DNA of 64,000 nucleotides. Origin: Daphnia carinata (Eukaryota > Arthropoda > Branchiopoda > Diplostraca > Daphniidae). The position numbers were made by a program, and so were the translations under genes. The DNA is taken from NCBI RefSeq assembly GCF_022539665.2, contig NC_081331.1:13238638-13302637 (forward strand), written 5' to 3'. Position 1 is the stretch's first letter. Every line of letters begins with the position of its first letter. Below are positions 1-13,300 of the stretch, piece by piece. Below the pieces are notes generated by a model. The model worked only from the letters and a program-made list of their open reading frames with translations, was not told the DNA's origin and did not search any database.

Positions 1-1011
1 TGCAAACTATCAGCTACCTGAAGAGTCTAACCAATAAAAATAATAGTTATGCAAAAAATAAATCAAAGAGATGAGCATACATTAAAAATAGGATTTTTCA
101 CCTTTTTGGGCTGATCATGCAGGCTTAGGTGGTTTATCAGATGCCCCTCAAGATGAAGCCAGGCATTAAAACGCTGTGAAAGTTGAGAGATGGCTACCAA
201 ATTATCAACTTGGCCTGTATGATGTGATCCACAAGAGGCAATAATCATTATTGGAACCCTTTTAGCAGCAAGATCTTCTTGCAATGATTTTTCCATTTTA
301 TGAAGTTCATGGCCATTCATTTTCATGACCTTAACACAACTACTTGGGAATCCAAGCTTTTTACATACAGCATTAGCCAAAGATGGGATACACAAGGGGC
401 TTATGTAAATGGTGGGTGGACAGGAGTATAAAGCTTCATAGCCTTGTGTGCTGTAAAATGAAGAAAAATCCCTACTGTAATGTCTGAAATTTGTGAAGAA
501 AAGCAATAACAAATTTGTAAATATACCTGTATTTAGGATAAAGATTCAAAAGTTGCATCTGAATTAACTGGACAACTGCTGTCGTTGCTTCCTCATGGGC
601 ATAGCAGATTCCATCTGAAACTCTAAATGTAAAAAAAAATATGATCAAGTAACCTAATAAAGTTTTACACAATAATCATTACCTAAGAAAATCTTGTAGT
701 TGAAAGCAGCAATTCTGTAAAAGTTTGGTGATAACAATTTCTTTTCCCGATGGAATGGCATAATCGAGATATCCTGCTAAGGAGTAGGAGCCAAGAACGC
801 CTTTTGTCACATCATCAAGGCCATCAAGGACGGTATCATCGTGCAAATACTCCGCGATAATAGCTCGAAACTTAGTTAGCACTTCGTTAGCATTTTTCAC
901 TGAAGTGGAACCGATTTCTTCGGTTTCTAATATGGTTTCTGTGTCGGAACCTTCTTTTCCACTACCATCCAACAATTCTTTTGATGATTCATAAACGCTT
1001 TCTATGTCCAT
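1..1011 (-). CDS. PDXDC1: PDXDC1-like pyridoxal-dependent decarboxylase-domain protein, 5' part (3' end beyond window)
   Basis: Homologue of pyridoxal-dependent decarboxylase domain-containing protein 1, a PLP-fold group II decarboxylase relative whose substrate is not established. I read four exons on the minus strand: 1011-683, 622-527, 450-102 and 26-1 (partial), all with GT-AG borders and compatible phases. The acidic N-terminus begins MDIESVYESSKELLDG. Family-like stretches follow: GYEALYSCPPTIYIS, where the human protein has a similar FNVLYNKKPVIYLSAA segment; KLGFPSSC; IIASCGSHHTGQVDNL, equivalent to the human NAGTAAVGHTD loop; and AWLHLEGHLINHLSL, equivalent to WLHVEG in the family. 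The last visible exon reads TLQVADSL, matching the region just before the usual PLP-lysine position, so the lysine itself is not in view. Exon 3 has two usable acceptors 24 bases apart (450 or 474). I prefer 450 because of its pyrimidine tract and better length agreement. It is divergently placed to the Nudix gene. Confidence 0.85.
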
Positions 1012-1950
1012 TTTTAATTTTAAAGTTTAAACTAGACAGAATACTTCCGTCTTAAAAAACTGACAGACACGTCGACATTACAATGTGTCGTGTCAACAAT
1101 CAAATGTTGTTTAGAATTTCAAGGCCTAGCAACTGTCTTAAAAACTTTCACCAGTTCAACATGGTCTACGTCTAGCGCCACGGCGTGGTGAAAAAGAAAA
1201 ATTAATATGTGGTTAGCTGGTTACCATTATGTAGCCACAACGGTAACGTGAATAGGTACTGTACACATGACTGGTAAAGAAAACCACATCGAAAGGCTCC
1301 GCTAGGAGTTATATGCCTTTCGTTCGTGCATCATAGGCTTTGGTGTCAGTGGAAAGAAATTCTGTCGTAGCATAGAATTAATTTGTGTTGTCCGTTACGC
1401 TATTTTCTGAATTAATTTGGGTTATTGACTCTTTACTTTCCGAAAGGTATGGCAGTTCATTATTGCGAGGAAATTAAACGTTAACCACACATGATTACCG
1501 CGCATCGAAACCCTGCACTTTACCCAATCTTCTCCTGAATCCCGCGTTTTACGTAGTCCCGAAAATGCTTGGCTGTATTACAAGTTTAACAGTTTACCCT
1601 TTGACGGTCCCGTCTAGCAGTCTGCCCTTTTACGCTATGCATAATGTGCAATAACACATCATGGTGCATAGTGGCTATACAGTGTCTACACGTCTCATTG
1701 CAACACGATAGCGCCAGAAAGTTCTGTTTTTGAGTTAAACGAAATCTCAACTTACAACAGTTTAGAGAAAAACAGCGTTCTTCCTCAAGTAATTCAGCCT
1801 ACTGAAAAGACATTTGTAGTTTACATCATTATGGGTTTTTCTTCGTGAAACCTGAAACGAAAATAGCTGAACTTTTTTCTTGTTGCTGTGATTGTTGCAA
1901 CGCTATTTGTTCTGTATTTCCACTTAGTCTTGGTTTTGCCAAAGCCAAAA
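1012..1950. promoter_or_regulatory. Divergent intergenic region between PDXDC1-like and Nudix genes
   Basis: About 0.94 kb separates two head-to-head start codons, so it should hold both promoters and both 5' UTRs. I see no clear TATA box close to either start and no long open frame. Shared regulation is only an inference from the arrangement. Confidence 0.4.
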
Positions 1951-2625
1951 ATGGTGAAAGATAAGCCAAATTCGACTCGGGTGTATGATGACGATGGTTA
2001 TCGAAAAAGGGCAGCTTGTGTGTGTGTCAAAGAAAATGACCAAAATCAAGTAAGTTTATATCAGTTGTGAATTTCATTAAGACAATTATTACAATGAATG
2101 ACAAAAATGATTACCTGTGGCAGATTCTCCTTGTATCATCTTCCAATGAGAGCAGCAGTTGGATAGTTCCTGGTGGTGGGCTTGAGCCTGAAGAAATACC
2201 TCCCGAAACTGCGGTTCGAGAAGTCATGGAAGAGGCTGGCGTTTCCGGTCGTCTGGGCGTTTGTCTAGGTGTTTTTGAAGTATTGAATTATTAAGTAACC
2301 ATCATATATTCATCTTTGTATAAAATCCCTTTACTTTTTGAATTCTAGAACAACGAGAGAAAACATCGAACTACTGTCTACGTTCTACATGTAACAGATG
2401 AACTATCTGAATGGGACGATTCAAAAACAATCGGTTGTATTTCAATCATTTCAAGTCGAAGTTATAGCATTTTTATGCTAATTCGTTTTATCGCTTTGCC
2501 TTATTTTATCAGGGAGGCGTCGTAAATGGTTTCAGTTTGACGAAGCCCTTGATCATTTAACTGCTCACAAGCCTCTGATGGCTCAATGGCTGCTGAACAT
2601 AGCAAAAGCTGGCGCCCCAAGATAA
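1951..2625 (+). CDS. NUDT3: Diphosphoinositol polyphosphate phosphohydrolase (Nudix family, DIPP/NUDT3-like)
   Basis: Nudix hydrolase of the DIPP family, which removes beta-phosphate from inositol pyrophosphates (PP-InsP5, InsP8) and also cleaves diadenosine polyphosphates, in the cytosol. Four exons (1951-2049, 2124-2279, 2349-2433, 2513-2625) join in phase to 150 residues, typical of the short DIPPs. The Nudix box GX5EX7REUXEEXGU is intact at residues 51-73, with GGGLEPEEIPPETAVREVM then EEAGV. DIPP hallmarks around it are IVPGGGLEPEE before the box, GVFENNERKHRTTVYVL after it, and IGRRRKWFQFDEA near the C-terminus. The start at 1951 gives MVKDKPNSTRVYDDDGYRKR, matching the usual short N-terminus. 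An upstream in-frame ATG would add a hydrophobic stretch that does not fit the family. Introns are 69-79 bases. Confidence 0.93.
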
Positions 2626-3296
2626 TTTCCTTGAAAATCTTATCATTAACGCCTGAATGCGGCTCCATTATATATTATTATCTTGCTCCTGAAAATTAGG
2701 CTCTAGATAATTAGGTCTAGTCAGCCTCCAAGTAACTGAGTAACCCCAGGATACTGCTGAAAATCTTTGATTCTGCTCTTCCATAATTTTTCCTATCCTT
2801 TACCCTTTTTTTATTTTTCCGAATGAGTAAAGATTTTTACAACTTTTACATTTAACCGTTTTGGCATTGCAAAAACTCGTTGCATGGGAATGTTTGTAAG
2901 CGAGATTAACGAACATTAGTACGACAATGGCAAGGCGTCCAAGTTGCTCCCTTAAGTGATGGTGCTGGAGATGAACTTTATTTTTTAGTTACAGACAGTG
3001 CAAAAAGAGTTTTTGGTGTTGGAAACAAACGGATTTAACGAGCGATATAATAAATGAATTATTTACACTTGTTTAATCTGTTATTCAGATGAAGTCATGC
3101 TAGTCATGAAAGCAGCCCAAACGAAACAAGAAAAAATTAATAACAAAAAAAAAACATGCTTATCGAAAAGCGTAAATTTTTTGTGAAATTGTTTTTCCAC
3201 AGTATACTAGCCCGGGAATTTACATCGTGAAAATCCAACATAAAGAAATTCTTTAAATTTGAACAAAAGATTATAATTAAATGACTTGGTTGCAAC
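2626..3296. other. Convergent intergenic spacer, Nudix 3' UTR side
   Basis: AT-rich spacer between the Nudix stop and the stop of the minus-strand gene. It carries an AATAAA at 3049-3054 on the plus strand that could serve the Nudix mRNA. No open frame worth calling. Confidence 0.5.
3049..3054 (+). terminator. Candidate polyadenylation signal AATAAA for the Nudix gene
   Basis: Canonical hexamer in AT-rich DNA about 0.42 kb after the Nudix stop codon. No closer canonical hexamer was noticed. Confidence 0.4.
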
Positions 3297-6090
3297 TTAA
3301 TCCATTAACGAAAACGTCTTTCGACCCACGCTTCCTTCAGTCGCATCGTGAACTGTACTATTTTTCCTTAGTAGTTTTTGATGGGATGAAGAGACACTTT
3401 GAATACACATATCGAGCTTTTCGCAATGTCCGGTAAAACACGTGCCACTCATGCGCAGCTTTTCGCTATGTTTTTTCAGTTTTTCTACAACAATTGGTAA
3501 GATATTCTTCCCACTTGACATGTCATCTACCGGAATTCTTTTGCTCTTTGGGTTATCTTCAGCCAGCTCTGCATCATCAAGTAGTTTTCGTTTAATACCG
3601 GTCCTCATTCCGGTAGTTTCAGATTCTGGTCCCGTCACAACTGAATCGACTTGACGGGTAGGAGTATGATAATTAGAAGATGCTTCTCCCAAAGGTGGTG
3701 TTACATCACCTCGATCACCCAGCCGGCTTCTCCTTTCTCCACTCCACGATTCTTCAGATTTGGCATCTGTTGAAGTTGCAGTTCTATACGAAGTCGGTAC
3801 ACCATCTGATGTCTGGGATTCGACTTGGAACCTCTTGGCACTTGCTAAACAATCAGAACTGGAAGTTGAAGTCGACAACTTACGGCATTTTCTCTTTAAC
3901 CGAGTATTCCTTTTTTCTGTCACGGAATCTGGAATAACTATGCGAGATTGACTGCGAAGACGTCGTGGAAAACTATAAGGTGATGCATTCAATTCGGCGT
4001 CACTGTCGCCCTCATAACTCTGTGAATCATTCCTTTCTTTTTTCTTCCAGTTTGCTAATCCCGTCAAGTGTTTATAGCGGGCTCTAGTCTGAATCCTGTT
4101 GCAGCTTGAAGCAGTCGTAGAGCTTACAAAATCCGTGTCTGATGTGTGGATGCAGACTACAAAGGATTTTTGTTCTTCTGCGTGAGGCGTAATAGCATCA
4201 GACTCGAATTCAGTTAGATCACCGTCCAGACCTGCCCATTCTTTTGCTTTTTCGATAACAACAGCTTCTTGCTGGCCTTCGTCCTGTAAAGATAGATGCG
4301 TGGTTGGTACTACCGATTGACATCTAGTTAGCTCTCTGTAAGAAATTTTTAAGTTGTCCTCCAATTCATCGTTTTCTATAGATTTCAGAAAACAATTAAA
4401 CTTTATTTCTTGAATTCAAGTTAAACGAAATACCATTTTCAATTGAAGAAGAGCTGTGGGGACGGCTATTGTTGACCCATGACTGAACAGAGTTAACACG
4501 TTCTGGCCCGTTCGGTAGGTTATAACTCGCTAGACTTCCGATTTCATCATGACGTCCTACACGCTGTGTGGGTTCTCCATCAGACGAGTTTGGGACTAAA
4601 ACTTCTTCTTTCTCTGATCCGTCATCTGCATACAACGAGAGTTTAATAGAACGCTCCATTCTTCGCTCAACACTATGACCAATAATCGATATTTCGGAAA
4701 CGCTGCTTGTTTCTTTTTTGCTTTCATTATCGATCGACAAGTTGCCTTTCTCGGATTTAATAACAGAAAATATTGTATCAGCAAACCAATGGGGCCCGAA
4801 AGCTTCCCCATTCGGTTTTCTTGGAACCGTTCTGTTGATTAGAATTGCCTAGTAGACGTATGGTACACGAATAGGTTTAAAGAAAATTAGATTTATCCCT
4901 TACAAAACGTATCTAAGTGCATACCTCAAGCTGGCCGCCATTCTCAAGAACAATATGCGTTGGCATAAATGGATTTGTTAGAAAACACGGAGGATAAAAT
5001 TGGTTGTCGTTGCTTGCAAATTTGGGATCGGGTGGTAGGGCGTACAGCGTAGCTTCTATAGAAGTTTCCATTGTAGCTTCCACTTGTTTGTTCTGTAATT
5101 TCGTGAATGCAAAATTAAACAGTCTACGGGGCTTTAATGAACGAAACTGCTAATAACCAACCTCTTTCCAAAATTTCAACGCCTTGTCGGTGACCTTCTT
5201 TCTTTGAACATCTTCTAACACATCCAATATTATTAACTCGTTAAGGAACCCATTATTTAACCGGCTCCGCAAAAACTCAAACTGTTTGTCTAGCTTCGTT
5301 ATATTCTTTTGAATTTTTTCCAGTCTACTAAGTTTGATTTTTCGCATGAAAGAAATTAGTGAAGGGAAATACTTTTTCATCATATCTCCGAATGTGTCCA
5401 ATATTTCTTTCTCTCGATGAGCGTGACCCAGTTTTAATCGTAACTCTGAATAAAAACATTTGATTTCCTCCATGAAAATGTCATCCTGAAAAATAATGAA
5501 CATTTAAATGACATAACTTAAGAAATAGATTTTTCACACCACCTTTAGGCCAAAAGAATTTTTTGTTTTTGTCCAAAGAACCCCATTCCAGCATGGAAAA
5601 AATGCTTCTTTTGTTTGTAACTTCACTGCAGATGTACAATTTGCTGAGCGCATCACATGGAACTGGAAATTGTAGAAATTTTTAATAACTAAAATCAAAA
5701 TGATTAAAATTAATAACATACAACTGCCTTGCAGCAGAGCTCAAGTCGGATAAAATCAGCAGTTCTCATGACATGCTTTAGATCCTTAATGTAGAGCTTA
5801 AAAGTACTTGTCAAACTTTTTCGTAAAGCATTTAACACTTTTGGAGTGATATTGTTGCCTTCTCTACTCCATTCATTCTTGATTTCTTGTAAGCAAAGAG
5901 CACTCAACCAACTATTTGGTATGTTGATTTTGGGAAAATTAGATTTGATTTCTAAAAAGAAAATTAAAAATAAATTATAATTTCACAAAACTCAAATGCA
6001 ACATCATGCTATAAAAATACTACTTTTTAACACTTTGGTCATCCCATATTTGGTAGCATGTTCCCATATCCAAAATTCTACGGTATCCAT
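3297..6090 (-). CDS. Unrecognised 800-residue protein with helical N-terminal half and Ser-rich basic C-terminal half
   Basis: Seven exons on the minus strand (6090-6024, 5951-5722, 5662-5543, 5485-5162, 5092-4925, 4848-4434, 4375-3297) join with consistent phases into one open frame of 801 codons. I do not recognise the family. Residues about 1-310 look alpha-helical and compact: MDTVEFWIWEHATKYGMTKV opens it, followed by WLSALCLQEIKNEW, and a charged helix-rich exon reads EKIQKNITKLDKQFEFLRSRL. Then come two conserved-looking motifs, PPCFLTNPFMPTHIVLENGG and AFGPHWFADTIFSVIKSE. From about residue 360 on it is low in hydrophobics, rich in Ser, Thr, Glu, Lys and Arg, and probably disordered, with basic clusters (NTRLKRKCRK, GIKRKLLDDAE, SKRIP) that could be nuclear localisation signals. 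A nuclear scaffold or chromatin-associated role is only inference from composition. There is no signal peptide or membrane segment. Confidence 0.72.
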
Positions 6091-7390
6091 TTCGATGTTT
6101 AAATCATCTAATACTGAGATATGTGTTCTTTTTGCATCGACAAAAATGCAACAACAACAGTGTTACTGTGTGCCTACCAAAACTGTTTTCGAGTCATAAG
6201 AAATCTCGCGGGATGACGCTGACTGACTGAAGGCCGGCCAGCTGCCCAACGTTCTCGCGTGTTCGTCTGCACAGTGAAGACCACACCTCCACTCCGGGTG
6301 GTAGTGGCAAAAAGACGCACTATGTCAATGACATCCCAGTAAAACATTTTGGTCTTATCGGGGAACTTATTTTTAAACATTTATCGCACTGACAGCTTTT
6401 CAGATGATCGACCGCGTTTTTATTATTGCATCAACAGCTTAGCATTTGTCTGTGTGCTGTGTGTACCTAGTACCCAAATAACGCCTACAGAACCTACCAT
6501 TATCGGCTAGTGGCGCTGCATTGAATGTGTACTTGCTCAAACGGCAAACGGTGATCGACGGTATTTAAGGACTGATAATAGCGCAGCAGCATTGTTTTTC
6601 ACAGCGGCTGTAATGGACAATGTGACGATGTACATGTGACAATCTATACGAGAAACATGAACCTAAGCGATCCATGTGTGGCTATTTAGTTTTGAATACG
6701 CTAGTATCCAGTACAAGCATACTGGAAGAAACGCACAAAGGGAAGTTATGTTACCAGTTGCGATCGACTATCGCATAATTCGTCTTGTATACCGATACTC
6801 ATACAGCCTTTTTGAAATAAAGGTACATAGTTTAACACAACACGCACAGACAAATTCGCTTGCAGACATAGATACAGACAGACCAGCAATCGCAGCAGTG
6901 CAACAACGATGGAAGAGCCAAAATAAAATAGTGTTAGTGAGTGACCGAACAGATTGAAAGTCGCAGTTTGTGCATCGAAACAAAATTGTTTGAATATGGC
7001 GACCTTCCGATGGATCGGGGGCACAGTCGGAATCAGACTAGTGAATGTCACGGGAGCCAGAGTATTAAACCTCAATTGATTACACCTTGTTAAGGCCATC
7101 AGGTTATTTCATTAAACATCCGCTTTTTATTTTATTCTAAACTATGCTGGAGGGATTGTGTAATGTTATGCGTTAACAATTTCATAAACGACCTAAGGTA
7201 ACCATAGAAGTGAACGGTATTCGTTGGTGGTGAATGGCTAGTGGGCTAGAAGTATGAAAAGAGAAAGAGAAGAATAACAATCGATGAACACAAACCCTAC
7301 AAACTTTCATTTATCTATAAATCAATGGAGGCAAAGTGCAGGTATGACTTGAAATTTCGAGACAACAATTTTATTCGCTAACGTATTTTG
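6091..7390. other. Intergenic region between the 800-residue gene and the potassium channel
   Basis: Contains the 5' flank of the minus-strand 800-residue gene and the 3' UTR side of the channel gene. Several short overlapping frames on both strands show no family signature. No repeat or RNA gene recognised. Confidence 0.4.
7370..7375 (-). terminator. Candidate polyadenylation signal AATAAA just after the K2P stop
   Basis: Minus-strand AATAAA 16 bases past the stop codon. Further AATAAA hexamers lie near 7125-7135, so the real 3' UTR may be longer. Confidence 0.35.
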
Positions 7391-10300
7391 TTAAACTTTG
7401 ATTGAAGTCTGGCTGAGAATGCGCATTACTCTATCCTTAAAGGCCTTGTTGCTTATCATCATTTCTTCGATAGCTGCCCAGCGTTCTTCCCAACATTCGT
7501 CCCACTCCATCGGCCATGCATTGCTACTGTTGCTTCCATTCGAGCTGAAATCGTCCAGCGCTGTGCTGCTTCCGAACACGTCCCCTTCATCTGTAGGTTG
7601 CTGCAACAAGTTGGTAACTGACGGTCGCTTCATCTCTGCGTTGACGGCGTTTAGTGCGAATTTCAAATCAGCCAATTCTTTGAGCAGAGCTGGATCAAGT
7701 TTGCCGTCTGCATTCATCTTGCCCGCTTGTTCGCTGATTCGACGCAAAGTTTCGGCCAATGGACCAGTCAATCCTTTAAATGACCACCATGGAACATTTC
7801 ATTCAATTGATTGTTTAAATCAAAGGATAAACGTGAGCATGATCAATATGAATTAAACCGGATGCGGACGAATGGCTAGGAACAATATACCTTGAAGTCG
7901 ATTGGTAAGCTCTTGCATTTTCTTCCAACTCTGCGCATATTGACGTCGAATAAGTTCGATGATACTTGTCGTCAATGCCAAGCCAACTAGGATGTAAGCG
8001 ATGGATACCAGCATATACGTAGTTTGAGCTGTGACAGGAAATCGTTTCAAAACACACATAGCTTTAGAAATTATTCTTTAACCATAGAGGAATTTCGGAT
8101 TATCAGGGATCAACCGCAAATTCCTCTATTTTTGTTTATCTGTTGAAAATTGGTTAAGTATCGAGTCCATCACTTAGCTGGTTCCAAATATTTTTCTCAA
8201 AACAGTTAAACTTCATTAAAAAAAAGTAATCATCATTTGTTCTTCCAACCTGTCATCTAGTATTTCTAGAAAACTAGTCGGACTTTCAGGAACAAAAAAT
8301 GTTTGCAGCCTATTATGAAAATTATAGGCCTGTTGCACTAACCTTTTTTGCAAAGCTCTAAGGCACAAACGTTGTCTTAAGTAAAAACGGGCTAAGAACA
8401 ATTGATATCTCAGCAGTTTGAATTCTTATAAATGAAATCACCCTGATAAATTATTGTTAAAGTTCCTAGACGCGTTTGATCATGATAAACAGAAAGGTTA
8501 CAGATAACGAAGGCTCTAATGCCAATAAGTCTTCATAATTTTGGAAACGGGTGTAGACGGGCAACGGCTGCCCCAACGTCCGTAAGCTTTTACTTTGAAT
8601 ACACATCGTTTACCGTCAAAGGAAAACGTAAGACAGGTATTGGGTTGATATCAGTAAGGTGCTCACACCATAATTCAAGATACGAATGTCAGGTATAGAT
8701 ACTCAAGCATCAGGTGAGGACATTAATGTGTCAACGGAGAGTGCTGGAACCCAACGAAGGCTCCGTGTTGATCAAAAGGCGATTCACACGGCAAAAGGGA
8801 GACTATATGCAATTAACGATATTCAACTAGATCATCATCCAGCAGATAGGACATCATCGACTGTATTAAAAGGTGATGTGATATATACCGTGAAGGACTT
8901 GCGAAGGAGTGGCCAGCTGGTGAGAGTCGCCATCAAAGCCCAAGCCTGAAGATATATATATTGTACATTTATAGTAAGAACATTCGAATCTTTTGAATGA
9001 ATCATCAGAGCAGCAAATGCTCTATAGGCCTCCATTGTTTTTTTTTGTTTTTTTTTAAGCGTGCGCTTCAGTTCAGCCAGAATTCTACAACAACAAAACA
9101 CGATACGTACACGCCTCCGTTGTTTTTGCCTTTTGATGATCATATATATACTCTTGTATGATAGCACTGACTACTGGTATATATATCTGAACGATGCTGG
9201 CAGTCGGTCAGTTAGAACGGCCAGCGGACTACTGGGTTGTTTAACGGAAGCGGAAGCGACAAAAACATTAGCATCGAGCAAGAGCATCAAAAGACATTTC
9301 GGTCCCTGTGCAAACGCAACGATGCAAAACTACGACGAGATCGTAGGGCTACAGTAACGATAGCCTTTGTTTAGGAGTATAATGTAGCTTGGCTATTATA
9401 CTCGTCATTGTCATGCTTTTTTGTTATTCGCAAACAGTTGTCCACATTCTTCATTTTTTCTGCTCGATATAATTTTTTAAAAATAGAGAATAAAAAGAAT
9501 ATAAAAATTTTAGTTGCAAAGTAGCCCATACGAAATGGCTTTTGCAATACAACCTGCAGTTTTGCTTTATAAACTCCTCGATACCTTTTTAAAAATAAAA
9601 TCTTGTAAAATAATGACTAAAGTCCGCACTAGTTTGGGCATTACGGTATAGAAAATTACATGCTACTCTATTCTAGAAACTATTTGAGCAGTATAATTCA
9701 CTCGGTAGCTTATGCGCAAAGCAATACACAGCTGTCAGACTGGCTTATACGACTGAAGAAAAAGGCCATGTAGTCAAGCCGTAACTCCGGTTCATTATAC
9801 GCGCATTTATGTCAGTACAATGCAGCGCAGGTGGCTCGCTATTCATAAGCATTAACACTATACGGTATCATGTTTGCACATTGATAAATCATTAAAACGA
9901 ATGTAGCGCTTATATGCTTTAGAGACAGACCTCACTGTATGGACTGCACGCGTTCACGTTATGCAATTTAGGTAACACAACACACGGTTATAATATAATA
10001 AACGACGTAAATTATGCGACATAAATCTATTGACTATTGTCATCGGAGAAGATTGCGCTCCAACGTAAATCATGCGTCATTAATAAAAATTTTTGTAAAG
10101 AAATTGCCATAAGCTTATTGTTCCTATGCCCACCCCATTCTACGATCAAAGAAAGAAATCAAAATCGTTACCAACCTGGAACCAGATCGCCAAAGCCAAT
10201 TGTAGTCATCGTAATGAAGCAGAAGTAAAAGGACTCTAACCTCGTTAAAAAAAAAAAAAATCAAGAAATAAATGTAAGAAAAAGAAAATGCAGGCATAAT

Positions 10301-13300
10301 CCTATTGTCACTAGACATAGAAAAACTAGGATTCCTTATGTCGTTCCAGCTGACAAGCTGATGTTTAGTCGTGTGGCGTTGTATATAGCCAGTACTCTAA
10401 ACATATCGCACGTGTATCGATCTAACAATACACTATATGGCAAACTATTTATATGTGACAATTGCCTTCAACAAGAAAAGGGATCAAAGGTTTCGAGTAT
10501 AAGTGAAAAGGCCAGCTGCAGAATTACTTATGTTCTGTTGTTTTTTTTTATCGAATAATATACCTAGGAAATTCCAGTCTTCCCAGATCATAAAGATGCC
10601 ACCTCCAATGGCGATGTAGACGATGAGCAGGGCCACCACCAGGACGACCGAAAGGGATTTGCCGTATTTACGAGCAAAAGTCTGAGCAGCCTGTGATTTG
10701 GTCCAGCTGGATCGCTGACGAACGTTGTGGTAGACGGCGGCCACGGCTGAAGCCATCAACATGCCCAAATCGGCAATGACAGTCAACGTAAAGGGAATAC
10801 CAATCAGAGCGAAGAAAATGCAAAAGATGCGACCGTTTGTTGTTTGTGGCGCTATGTTTCCATAACCTGTGAGTTGGATATAAAAATCAAACTACGTCAC
10901 ACTTCATCCTAATTTTTGCTTTTGTTTCCACGCTGTACCAGTTCGTACCAGTACATCCCTTCCAGTGTTTATATTAATCTATAGTAGTATTGCAGCCATA
11001 GGTTTCACTACATCCGGAGCACGGTGTGTGTGTATGTATGTTCTAAAGCGGCTACAAACTACTGTTATACAAAGCGACAAATTAACGTAAACTTTTCACT
11101 TTCTTTCTCGTTTGTGGCTACGTCCTTTAGAAATTGTCTTTAAAAATGCACCACAAACGACAATGCCTTTTAGAATGTTCCCACTAGCTGTGCTGCAGCA
11201 AGTACAACGAATTTGCAACATATATTTGTTGATATTATTTTACACGAAGAATTGGTGGGCAATTTAAATACCCTACTGCCCATTTCCAAACTAGAAGATT
11301 AAATTTAATAGACATCATCCTATACTTACCTGTTGTTTAAGATCCATGCAATGTGTGAACCGTTTATGTGTGTACTAACGTTTACATCCGACAACAGTAA
11401 TGAAGGATTGGCATGCTAACTGGGTTCAAATATGCATTGAACACGCAAACGTGAGAACAATCATCAAAGCTCTCTTCATCTATCTAATTTCAAATCAGTT
11501 GGCGTTTATTTTAATCGACAGCTAAACGCACAGGAAACTCACACGACCTGGCGATCTATTTGCCTATGCAATTTTCCATTCAAACGTACCAAATAAATTT
11601 TATCGCCAGTGATGTTTAAAAGATGATAGACGGAAGCAATGCAACGGTCCGTTTAGAATTCAAACAATCGCTAAACGTATTTATCCGCATTCATTTCGAT
11701 TGGCATTGAAGATGCGGCCGTCATCACTCTTCAGCTTTTATCTTCTAAACGATCTCCGGCACATTTTCCTAATATCTTTTAGGTGCTACAATTTCTAGCG
11801 CATGTCGCGATAATTTTACGCTAATAATCAGCCATTTTTAGGTTGCCCGTTAAATATTCATTGCCACTGTAGTTCTTTCGTAATCTATACTCGATAGTGT
11901 GTTTACCATACTACATCACTGTCCACGGAGAGATTATATTCCAGTATAGCCTTTGTAAGACACGCGAAAGAAGAGTTGACTGGAACGGGCGTGAAAAGCA
12001 TGTGAGACTACACCTCGCATGTTTCACGAGGTGTCGACATGTACCTTTTTTTTTGTGTGTGTCATTGTTGCGTGGGATCCCAAAACTCCCGCGTTCGGTC
12101 GACCGTGTTGAAAAGATAGATCGTTGTTAGTTCGTGTTGATTTCTTTACCTTTTGTTCATTCGTTTGACTCGCTTCAATTTTTTTTTCCTACTATATCTA
12201 TTTCCTATTCCATCAGTCTTGTGGAATTCAATTATAAAAATGACAATACAATCATATCGTAGTACGTGGTGCCTGCCTCGTTATGAAATGCTGATGGTAT
12301 GCGTAGCAGCCACTGTTGGATAGCTCAAAATGAACACAGTTCGGCACGATATTCATGAGCAAGTGTTGGACAGGATGATTTTATAATTTGAGCGCATCCG
12401 CAGTTGCATAACATTTCGTGTGTTATCCGACGCACGACACGCACTCAGATGATCCGTTGGGTGAGCGTGACATTGGCAATTACCGTTTGGAGAAAAATGC
12501 AGCAAAACCTTCTTTTTGGTTGCATCATAAGAGAAACTATTACAGCACATCTATTTTTGCCGTATCTACTTGGCCTAATGTTATACAAGCATTCATGCAC
12601 CTTTCTAGAATTTTTGCTAAGGTACGTGAGAAATACGACACAAATCCTACACGATGTCGAGTAGCAAACGAATGCCAAATACTGCTCATATCAACATCGT
12701 CACGCACTGCTCAATGGGACTATATGGAAACTTAATTTAAAAAATGGAATATCGTAAATGTTTAAGGGTCACTTACCAATTGTGGTGAGAACTGTCGAAG
12801 CGAAAAACACCGATTGAGTGTAAGTCCAGTGGGCAGACGCTACTCCGGCTTGTAATGGCACCCTATTAGAAACGGCTTCCTGCACCCACCCCGGAATTTG
12901 AACAAAGTGAGAAAATAAAATCATAATCCGTTTTGATAAACCAAGATATGCTTGTACAGGCCACGTAAAAGCTAATTCAAGAGTATATACGATGAGACTC
13001 CATAGAACAAATACATCGAGGATATACTAACCTGAAGGACATCTTCGTAGACACTCATTCGTTCTTCGAGCACACTCTGATCGTACGTTGGATGATCGTG
13101 AGCTTCTTTCCACATTTTGATGAGCTCCTCTCGCTGTGCCACTACGCGATTTTGCAGAATTGTAGATTGTTCCAGCTCGTGAGGTTGTTCCAGCCACTGA
13201 AAAACCTATAGACATGTTTGAAGCATTTTGTGTTTCAGTAATTTCTCATTTTGGCACGTTATTGTTCTCTTCGTATACGTTACACGGCCATGATACAATG

